Source: Cryomorphaceae bacterium (GTDB lineage Bacteria > Bacteroidota > Bacteroidia > Flavobacteriales > Crocinitomicaceae). Taken from it: DNA of 19,371 nucleotides. Every line of letters starts with the position of its first letter. Position 1 is the first letter of the stretch. The position numbers were made by a program, and so were the translations under genes. Location of the stretch: positions 12,387 through 31,757 of the forward strand of contig JAJTDX010000066.1 in NCBI GenBank assembly GCA_021298235.1, read 5' to 3'. The notes beneath the pieces are model-generated. The model ran no database searches, had not been told where the DNA came from, and saw nothing but the letters and a program-made list of their open reading frames with translations. This document shows, piece by piece, positions 8,099 to 15,040 of this stretch.

Positions 8099-8607
8099 GT
8101 TTACAACTGATCACTGCACTGCTTGGAGGGTTGACCGTTGGTTCAGCCTTGATGGTAGTTTTGAGCAAGCACCCCGTTCGAAGTGTGCTATATCTGGTAC
8201 TTACGTTCTTTTTAATTTCATCGAATTACATTTTGATGAATGCGCAATTTATTGCAGTCGTGAACATCATCGTTTACGCGGGTGCAATTATGGTTCTCTT
8301 CCTTTTTGTACTCATGCTTCTCAATCTTAAAAAAGAAAACGAGCCGCAGACTTCCCTAACGATCAAATTGCTGAGTGTCATTTCAGGAGGAATTTTATTC
8401 ACCGTATTTATCGCTGCGTTGAAGGATGGAGCTGTGATTGCTTCATCTGGATTGTTAGAGAATAATGACCAGGGATTGGTTCAAAATCTCGGTCAGTTGC
8501 TATTTACCAAGTACGTTCTGCCTTTTGAAGTGTCTTCAGTTCTCTTTATCGCGTCCATGGTCGGTGCGGTAATGCTGGCTAAACGAGAAAAACAAACGAT
8601 TGATTGA
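8095..8607 (+). CDS. nuoJ: NADH-quinone oxidoreductase subunit J
   Basis: A 170-residue hydrophobic subunit with about five membrane helices, located between NuoH/NuoA and NuoK; its third helix is thought to switch conformation during coupling. Helix 3 is recognisable as NIIVYAGAIMVLFLFVLML (57-75), with the conserved tyrosine in VYAGAIMVLF. The start shares the ATGA overlap with nuoI. The stop TGA (8605-8607) is 1 nt before the ATG chosen for nuoK. Family length is about 160-200 residues, so this is normal. Confidence 0.95.
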   Translation: MSLQLITALLGGLTVGSALMVVLSKHPVRSVLYLVLTFFLISSNYILMNAQFIAVVNIIVYAGAIMVLFLFVLMLLNLKKENEPQTSLTIKLLSVISGGILFTVFIAALKDGAVIASSGLLENNDQGLVQNLGQLLFTKYVLPFEVSSVLFIASMVGAVMLAKREKQTID

Positions 8608-8608
8608 T

Positions 8609-8938
8609 ATGACTTTGGCAAGTATTTTCCAGATGGGTGTTTCTATTGAGTTCTATATGGTGCTCTCCACACTCTTGTTTTGCATTGGTGCCGTAGGTGT
8701 AATGGTTCGTAGAAATGCTATCATTCTTTTAATGTGTATTGAACTTATGCTGAATGCAGTAAACCTGCTTTTGGTCGCTTTTTCAACGTATTTTGGGAAG
8801 GCGGATGGTCAGATTTTCGTGTTCTTTATAATGGTTGTGGCAGCTGCTGAGGCTACTGTAGGTTTATCTATTCTGGTAATGGCATACAGAAACCTTAGAA
8901 CCACCGATGTTGGTTTGTTCAATAAATTAAACGGATAA
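8609..8938 (+). CDS. nuoK: NADH-quinone oxidoreductase subunit K
   Basis: A 109-residue, three-helix membrane subunit, homologous to MrpC. The two membrane glutamates needed for proton transfer are present: E45 in MCIELMLNAVN and E81 in VAAAEATVGLS, 36 residues apart like E36 and E72 in E. coli. I take the ATG at 8609, giving a TGATATG junction with nuoJ. A TTG at 8600 would add three residues and overlap nuoJ by 8 nt; it is possible but less likely. Internal methionines (residues 9 and 17) are also conceivable starts, because the family usually begins close to helix 1. Confidence 0.94.
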   Translation: MTLASIFQMGVSIEFYMVLSTLLFCIGAVGVMVRRNAIILLMCIELMLNAVNLLLVAFSTYFGKADGQIFVFFIMVVAAAEATVGLSILVMAYRNLRTTDVGLFNKLNG

Positions 8939-8939
8939 G

Positions 8940-10834
8940 ATGGCAGTAGATAAATTGATACTTACGATCCTTGCTCTTCCGCTTATTGGCGCCTTGATTA
9001 ATGGGACCATGGGGAAAAGTATCCCGAAAATAGTGGTGGGGTCCCTTGCGACAGGAGTGATGTTTGTTGCTTTTGCACTTTCTTTATTGGTTTTTACAAT
9101 AGCCTCTGATCCAATACCACCCATTCATTTGTTCAAGGTAATTCATTTGGAAAATCTTGAATTGAATGCACGTCTTCAGGTCGATGGTCTTTCAACGCTG
9201 ATGCTGTTGATTGTAACGGGTGTCGGTTCCCTCATTCATTTGTTCTCTATGGGATACATGAAGGAAGATGAAGGCTATTACAAGTTCTTTACCTACCTGA
9301 ATTTATTCATTTTTGCCATGCTGATTCTCATTCTGGGAAGCAACTACTTCATGTTGTTCTTCGGTTGGGAAGGCGTGGGAATCTGCTCTTATTTATTGAT
9401 CGGATTTCACTACAGCGATGCAGAGAAAGGCATGCTCAATGGGATTGCGGCGAGAAAGGCGTTCATCATGAACCGGATTGGTGACCTGGGGTTGTTGATT
9501 GCTTTGTTTTTGATGTTGATGCAATTTGGAACGCTGGAATATAAGGAAGTTGGAAACGCAATCCTCGCTGGAGACCTTCCATCAGCATGGATGCTTTTTG
9601 GAATTACTGTGTGCCTTTTCATTGGCGCAACGGGGAAATCTGCTCAGATACCGCTATTTACTTGGTTGCCAGATGCAATGGCTGGACCAACCCCTGTTTC
9701 AGCATTGATCCACGCTGCAACGATGGTAACGGCAGGTATTTTTCTGGTAGTTCGGTCAAACTTCTTATTTGAGAACGCTCCGCATACTCAAGAAATCATC
9801 TTGTATATAGGCTATTGGCTGCGTTCATGGCCATGCGTCAGAATGACATCAAAAAAGTGCTGGCGTATTCTACCGTTTCTCAGCTTGGATTTATTTTCGT
9901 TTCTCTTGGAATGGGAGGGTATGTAGCGGCAATGTTCCACGTTACGACGCACGCATTTTTCAAAGCATTGTTGTTCCTTGGTTCAGGAAGCGTCATCCAT
10001 GCGATGCATCACGAACAGGATATCCGTAAAATGGGTGGATTGAAAAAATACATTCCAATTACGCATATCACTTTTTTAATCGGTACCTGTGCTATTGCTG
10101 GATTGCCATTGCTTTCCGGATTCTTTTCTAAGGATGAGATTCTTGCACACGCTTTACATCATAATGTGGTGATCTACGTGATTATGGCCATCAGTGCTTT
10201 GCTCACGGCGATCTACATGTTTCGTCTGTATTTTGTGGTTTTCCACGGTGAATTCCGAGGTGATGACCATACCAAACATCATTTACATGAATCTCCTTTG
10301 AACATGACCATCCCTTTAATCGTACTTGCCGTCCTTTCTGTAGTCGGTGGTTTACTGAATATGCCGTCTCTTTTTGGTGGAAACCATTGGCTGACTGAAT
10401 ATTTGAAACCCACATTAGGAAACAAGGTTGCTGAAGTTCATTTGTCCGATGGACAAACGATGATGCTGATGGGAGTAGCTTCAGTTTTGGCACTGGGTGC
10501 ACTCTTCTTTGCATTCGTAAAATTCGTTAAGAACAGCAGTGTTCCGGAGACGGATGAACAACTTTCCGGTTGGGCTAAGTTATCAGCCAATAAGTTGTAT
10601 GTAGATGAATTGTATGATTTCCTATTCGTTAAACCAGTTGAATGGGTATCTGAAGCTCTTCATAGGTTTGTAGAACTTTTAGCTCTCAACAAGCTCGTGG
10701 AGGGAATTGCACACGTGATTGATTATACAGGCGTAGTCGCAAGAAAATGGCAAACCGGCGTGGTGTCATCCTATCTGTTTTGGATGGTGTCAGGTATCAT
10801 TGGTTTAATGGTGTATTACATAGTAAAGTTTTAA
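8940..10834 (+). pseudogene. nuoL: NADH-quinone oxidoreductase subunit L, frame broken near 9812
   Basis: NuoL is the distal proton-pumping subunit, related to Mrp antiporters, with a long lateral helix at its end. The first part (8940-9812, 291 codons) carries E144 in GWEGVGICSYLL and K233 in GKSAQIPLFTWLPDAM, both key channel residues. The second part, in a different frame (9815-10834), begins LAAFMAMRQNDIKKVLAYS and runs through the remaining helices to the lateral helix and final anchor. Together, with about five residues missing at the join, they make about 635 residues, the normal length. The first frame instead runs on into 38 unrelated codons, stopping at 9926. As written, no full NuoL can be made. 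Every other nuo gene is intact, so a sequence or assembly error is possible. Confidence 0.9.
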
Positions 10835-10837
10835 GTT

Positions 10838-12235
10838 TTGGATCTGTATCTTATACCTTTCGCATTTGTTCTATTGTCAGTACTGGCGCCATCTAATCTG
10901 GTGCGTTACGTCGGGCTGATTGGTGCGCTCGCGGCAACTGTATCCACGTTGGTGCATGCTGTGAATTATTTTCCCGGTTCTACTGTTATTTTATTTGAAC
11001 CAGGTGCGGTAACTTCATATGGGCTTACCTTTAAAATGGGTTATGATGGGATTGGACTGCTCATGGTTCTTCTTGTCAATGTCGTGACTTCACTTATACT
11101 GCTTTCTAATTTAAACAGAGAGGTGGCCTCAAGTAAAGCATTCAATGCGATGACCTTGCTTATGCAATTTGGTTTGGTTGGCGTGTTCACGGCATTTGAC
11201 GGAATCATGTTTTATGTTTTTTGGGAGCTCACGCTGATTCCGATTTTCCTAATTTCATATTGGTACGGAGGACCAGATAGAAAACCTGCTTTACTCAAAT
11301 TCTTTATTTACACGTTCGTTGGCTCTCTGGCAATGCTTCTAAGCTTAATCGCACTTGGCACGTATGTGGATAATTATTCTTATGAAAGCTTGGTAGCTAT
11401 ACAGTTGTCAACGAAAACAGCGTTCTGGATTATGTCAGGGTTTTTTCTTGCTTTTGCCATCAAGATTCCCCTGGTCCCCTTCCATACCTGGCAGCCAAAT
11501 ACGTATACGCAAGCACCAATGGCAGGAACCATGTTGCTCTCTGCGCTGATGTTGAAAATGGCGTTGTATGGGATGATTCGATGGATGATTCCTCTTGCTC
11601 CGGAGGCGCTCAATGATTTCAAATGCATCATAATTACTCTTGGTGTTACAGGGGTAGTTTATGCTGCTCTCATTGCCATTAAACAATCGGACATTAAACG
11701 ATTGTTTGCATTCGCGTCTATCAGTCACGTTGGACTGATCGCTGCAGGAATTATTCTTTTTAACGAAGAAGTTCTTGGAGCTTCTCTCATTCAAATTGTC
11801 AACCACAGTTTGGTAGCTCTTGGTCTTTTTCTGGCTGCAGGCATACTCGAGGACAGATTGGGAACCCGTGAATTGAGTGAAATGGGAGGTATTGCGAAAC
11901 TGGCGCCTCGCTTTGCATTCTGGTTTGCAGTAATTTTTATAGGTGAATTTCTACTTTTGAAGGGATTGTACGGGTATCACTGGCTGGTAGGATTGATTGC
12001 AGGTACAACGCTTGTTTTTGGAGCGGTCTATACCTTTAGAGCATATCAGTTGAGTATGTATGGAGCTCCCAAACTTGATGCGTTCAGTGACTTACAATGG
12101 AATGAGATCGCTGTATTTTTGATTGTGTCGGTACTCATTGTTTTAATCGGGATATTTCCTCAATGCCTTCTGAATTTTGTTGGTCCAAGTTTGGATATGG
12201 TCATTCAATCTGTTCAACCTGTTAAACCTTTTTAA
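10838..12235 (+). CDS. nuoM: NADH-quinone oxidoreductase subunit M
   Basis: A 465-residue antiporter-like proton-pumping subunit. Channel residues are in place: E130 in FYVFWELTLIPIF, K209 in AIKIPLVPFHTW and K240 in LMLKMALYGMIRW, matching E144, K234 and K265 of E. coli NuoM. The start is a TTG at 10838, 3 nt after the nuoL stop. The nuoL TAA is in the same frame, so nothing longer is possible, and the next in-frame ATG is far inside the protein; TTG is therefore the best start. A non-ATG start may lower its translation, or mean that it depends on coupling to nuoL. Confidence 0.95.
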   Translation: MDLYLIPFAFVLLSVLAPSNLVRYVGLIGALAATVSTLVHAVNYFPGSTVILFEPGAVTSYGLTFKMGYDGIGLLMVLLVNVVTSLILLSNLNREVASSKAFNAMTLLMQFGLVGVFTAFDGIMFYVFWELTLIPIFLISYWYGGPDRKPALLKFFIYTFVGSLAMLLSLIALGTYVDNYSYESLVAIQLSTKTAFWIMSGFFLAFAIKIPLVPFHTWQPNTYTQAPMAGTMLLSALMLKMALYGMIRWMIPLAPEALNDFKCIIITLGVTGVVYAALIAIKQSDIKRLFAFASISHVGLIAAGIILFNEEVLGASLIQIVNHSLVALGLFLAAGILEDRLGTRELSEMGGIAKLAPRFAFWFAVIFIGEFLLLKGLYGYHWLVGLIAGTTLVFGAVYTFRAYQLSMYGAPKLDAFSDLQWNEIAVFLIVSVLIVLIGIFPQCLLNFVGPSLDMVIQSVQPVKPF

Positions 12236-12244
12236 TTACACCTT

Positions 12245-13618
12245 ATGGATGCATTAATAGTCGTTTTTGTTACAGGTTTGATCGCTATGTTCATTGCTAT
12301 GGCAAAGAAGCCTGTGCTTGTGTTGACTACCGCTGTTGTAGGTCTCCTTGGGGCTATTGCGTTGTTGGCCATGCAGATACAAAATCCGTATAACCTTATT
12401 AATTATGAGGGATTGAGTTTTGATGGAATTGCCATCATGTATTCCATTCTGACGCTTGTCTTTGGTTTGCTGATTATACTGGGTGGATACGCATATTTCA
12501 GCCGAGAAACAGAGCATACAGGAGAATACATCTCATTAATTCTCTTTTCATTGGTTGGTTCGATGTGTATGATTGGGTTTACGGACATGTTCCTGTTTTT
12601 CCTTGGACTAGAGATTTTGTCAATCCCTGTTTACGTACTGGCCGGATCACAAAAGAAGAACCTTTTCTCCACGGAGGCTTCCTTAAAGTACTTTTTTACA
12701 GGTTCTTTCGCTACAGGAATACTTCTGTTCGGGATTGCATGGATCTATGGAGCAACCGGGAGCTTTAGTATTTCAGAAATTTCCAATGCCATAGGTGAAG
12801 GCCGCGCATCGGGTACGATGTTGGGTGTGGGAATCCTGTTGCTCATGGCTAGTTTTCTCTTTAAGATTGGTGGAGCACCGTTTCATTTTTGGAGTCCGGA
12901 TGTGTATTCGGGAAGTCCGAATATTGTGACCGGTTACATGGCTGCTGTGGTAAAGTTGTCAGGTTTGATCGCTTTCATGAAACTGTTTACGTTTGTGTTC
13001 AGAGATGCTTCTGATGTGTGGGTAAGTGCCTTGTATGTTCTGGCAATTCTAACCATGTTTGTTGGAAACTTGTCGGCCATCAGACAGGTAAAGTTCAAGA
13101 GAATTTTAGCGTATTCCAGTATTGCCAATGCAGGATATGCCTTGTTGGTCATTCTTCCCTCCAGCAATGACTTGTTTGCTAGTCTAAATGCCCTGCAGTT
13201 TCTGTGGTTTTATATTCTGGGATATGGCTTATCGGTGATCATGTTGATTGTCATCTCGCTTACGGTAGAAAATGAGTCGGATGACTTGGAAGCATATCGT
13301 GGAGCAGGTAAAAAGAATCCATGGATTGGTTTCTTTCTTGCTGTTGGTTTACTTTCACTCGCAGGTATTCCACCGCTCGCAGGATTCTTCGGGAAATACA
13401 TGGTCTTTTCACATGCCTACAAAATGTATCCTGAGCTTGTGATTGTGGCGGTTATCAATTCTGGAATCGGTATTTACTATTACCTTAAGATCTTTATGAC
13501 GTTTATGGCTTCGGATCATTCGGAAGAAACGGAAAAACCGAAACCTTGTGTGTTACAGTACATCGTTTTGGCGATTTGTGCCATCGGTTTGCTTGTAGGG
13601 CCGTTTGTGTTGATGTGA
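12245..13618 (+). CDS. nuoN: NADH-quinone oxidoreductase subunit N
   Basis: A 457-residue antiporter-like proton-pumping subunit and the last gene of the operon. Key residues are E123 in FFLGLEILSIPVYVLAG, K207 in FLFKIGGAPFHFWSPDVY and K237 in AVVKLSGLIAFMK, corresponding to the membrane Glu and two Lys of the family. The conserved segment VKFKRILAYSSIANAGY is also clear. The ATG follows 9 nt after the nuoM stop. The gene ends 8 nt before the end of a convergent ATPase gene, so the operon stops here. Confidence 0.96.
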   Translation: MDALIVVFVTGLIAMFIAMAKKPVLVLTTAVVGLLGAIALLAMQIQNPYNLINYEGLSFDGIAIMYSILTLVFGLLIILGGYAYFSRETEHTGEYISLILFSLVGSMCMIGFTDMFLFFLGLEILSIPVYVLAGSQKKNLFSTEASLKYFFTGSFATGILLFGIAWIYGATGSFSISEISNAIGEGRASGTMLGVGILLLMASFLFKIGGAPFHFWSPDVYSGSPNIVTGYMAAVVKLSGLIAFMKLFTFVFRDASDVWVSALYVLAILTMFVGNLSAIRQVKFKRILAYSSIANAGYALLVILPSSNDLFASLNALQFLWFYILGYGLSVIMLIVISLTVENESDDLEAYRGAGKKNPWIGFFLAVGLLSLAGIPPLAGFFGKYMVFSHAYKMYPELVIVAVINSGIGIYYYLKIFMTFMASDHSEETEKPKPCVLQYIVLAICAIGLLVGPFVLM

Positions 13619-13626
13619 TGTTTTCT

Positions 13627-14802
13627 TCAATAGCTCATTCCAAAATGCCAGAGCGGAATGCTATTTTGATACCCGAATAAGATGTCATCTTTCACTAAGT
13701 ATGCATTCGATAGCCCTGCAATTTGTTTTTTCGTTTTGCTTTTTCCTCCTACCTCAAAAATGGCATTTTCAATCTGAAAATCGGCGTGTTCGTGGCTAAA
13801 AATCGAATGGTCTAATTTCATTTGATTCAGGAAAAATGTTTCTCGAACATTCCCGATATCCGTTGCCTGTGAACCGATAGCATACATCAGATTAGGATTG
13901 TCAAGATAGATCTTTTCTGTTTTTCCCATTGCTCGTATTCCTTGGGACTTGTCTCTAAGTTGCATTATGATGCCTGCTCTCTCAAAATAATGCAGGAATT
14001 CCACGATTTGATTTCGATGCACATCAACTAGTTCAGCTATTTTGGTTGCATTGGGTTTGAATGGAACACTCTTAGCGATGATGGAAAGTAATTGTTTCAT
14101 TTTTATGGCTGTTCCAACATTCATTTTAGCATACATGGGAATATCTGTCTCGATAGTCATATTCAAAATATTGTTCAATCGTATCTCATAGTCTGGTTCA
14201 TTGAAAAAAGGATAATACCCATGTTTGAGGTAATTTTTAAAATGCATGAGTGGAAATTCAATGCCGTTTAGCTCAACTGAATTGTTGACTATCTGTTCGA
14301 GCGAATAGGGTTGAATAGATGTATGATGAATCAGATTCAAATATTCGCGGAATGAGAAGCCTTTGAGGGTATAACGAATAACACGTCTACTAAGATCGTC
14401 CGTTCCTTTGTACAGATCGAGAATGGATGAACCGGTAATAATGATTTTTAGATGTGGAATGTTGTCATACATCATTTTGATCTCCTTAGACCAATTGGAA
14501 TATTTGTGAATTTCATCGATGAATAGATATTCTCCACCGTTCATGCGGAATTGAGTAGCAAGGTCGAATAAGGTATTGGATGAAAAATAAAAGTCGTCAG
14601 CACTTACATACAAGGATTTTTGAATCGAGCAGTTTAATTTTATGTGTTGCAATAAGAGTGTTGTTTTTCCCACACCACGCGCTCCAAGGATGGCGATGAC
14701 CCTGTTTTCCCAATTTATTTTCGGATGTAAATACCTTACGAGACGTGTATCGGTTTTCTCAATCAGTGCTCGAAATTGAGCGATTAATCGTTCCATGTTC
14801 AT
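13627..14802 (-). CDS. AAA_14/DUF4143-type ATPase (lone P-loop ATPase)
   Basis: A 391-residue protein of the widespread family with an N-terminal AAA_14 ATPase domain and a C-terminal DUF4143-type region. The Walker A motif is GARGVGKT (40-47), Walker B is YLFIDEIH (92-99), a sensor-like ITGSS follows at 122-126, and the family block LSRRVIRYTLKGFSFREYL lies at 137-155. A winged-helix-like stretch is around 250-290 (ATKIAELVDVHRNQIVEFLHYF), and the C-terminal third has the EVGGKSKTKKQI segment typical of the nuclease-like DUF4143 fold. Its biological role is not established. I start it at the ATG at 14800-14802; a TTG directly upstream would add one residue. It faces nuoN, looks more AT-rich than its neighbours, and may be acquired. 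Confidence 0.88.
   Translation of the reverse strand: MNMERLIAQFRALIEKTDTRLVRYLHPKINWENRVIAILGARGVGKTTLLLQHIKLNCSIQKSLYVSADDFYFSSNTLFDLATQFRMNGGEYLFIDEIHKYSNWSKEIKMMYDNIPHLKIIITGSSILDLYKGTDDLSRRVIRYTLKGFSFREYLNLIHHTSIQPYSLEQIVNNSVELNGIEFPLMHFKNYLKHGYYPFFNEPDYEIRLNNILNMTIETDIPMYAKMNVGTAIKMKQLLSIIAKSVPFKPNATKIAELVDVHRNQIVEFLHYFERAGIIMQLRDKSQGIRAMGKTEKIYLDNPNLMYAIGSQATDIGNVRETFFLNQMKLDHSIFSHEHADFQIENAIFEVGGKSKTKKQIAGLSNAYLVKDDILFGYQNSIPLWHFGMSY
13629..13667 (+). terminator. Candidate terminator of the nuo operon, inside the convergent gene's 3' end
   Basis: The left arm AATAG-(ct)-CATTCC (13629-13641) pairs with the right arm GGAATG-CTATT (13655-13665). This gives 11 base pairs with a 2-nt bulge and a 13-nt loop, ending in four T (13664-13667) on the + strand. 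It begins 10 nt after the nuoN stop. It overlaps the last codons of the minus-strand ATPase gene. The T run is short, so efficiency is doubtful; no U run follows it in the minus direction. Confidence 0.4.
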
Positions 14803-14812
14803 CAATTTGGAA

Positions 14813-14820
14813 CAAATATA
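14813..14820 (-). promoter_or_regulatory. Candidate -7 promoter element of the ATPase gene
   Basis: On the minus strand this reads TATATTTG, a perfect TAnnTTTG. It ends 10 nt before the ATG at 14802, so the transcript would have a leader of only a few nucleotides or none. No TTG or TTTG is found at the expected upstream distance; the dyad and direct repeats lie there instead, so the promoter may need an activator. Confidence 0.4.
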
Positions 14821-14826
14821 TAAAAA

Positions 14827-14844
14827 CGCTAAAAAAAAGTAGCG
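14827..14844. promoter_or_regulatory. Operator-like dyad upstream of the ATPase gene
   Basis: CGCTA (14827-14831) and TAGCG (14840-14844) form a perfect inverted repeat around an 8-nt A-rich spacer. It lies immediately upstream of the candidate -7 element, where the -33 contacts would be expected, a position suited to a repressor or activator. No regulator gene is next to it. Confidence 0.4.
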
Positions 14845-14878
14845 AATAATTAATTAAAGAATAAAAAAAAGTAGCGAA
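14830..14878. repeat. Two copies of a 17-bp direct repeat upstream of the ATPase gene
   Basis: TAAAAAAAAGTAGCGAA occurs at 14830-14846 and again, identical, at 14862-14878. The copies start 32 bp apart, about three helical turns, so a protein bound to both would face the same side. The first copy overlaps the dyad. The surrounding DNA (14803-15040) is very AT-rich, and I see no gene in it. Confidence 0.6.
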
Positions 14879-15040
14879 AAGTGTATTAATGGTAAAAATA
14901 AATTGGCAAAATCAATTAATAACTCCCAATTGGTTAAGATTTAAATTCTAACGTTTGTAATGTTGTCCCAACTTTTGGTTACAATTCTATTTTTTACAGC
15001 AGGATTGTATCTCCCAAAAGGGATGGTTAATTTTCAAACT

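Noticed and set aside
9801..9820. Programmed ribosomal frameshift in nuoL
   Set aside because: No slippery heptamer or downstream structure is evident, and even after a shift about five conserved-helix residues would be missing; a deletion explains it better.
15012..15023. TCCC-AAAA-GGGA hairpin as terminator of the E1 gene
   Set aside because: Arms of only four base pairs and no U run after it in the minus direction.
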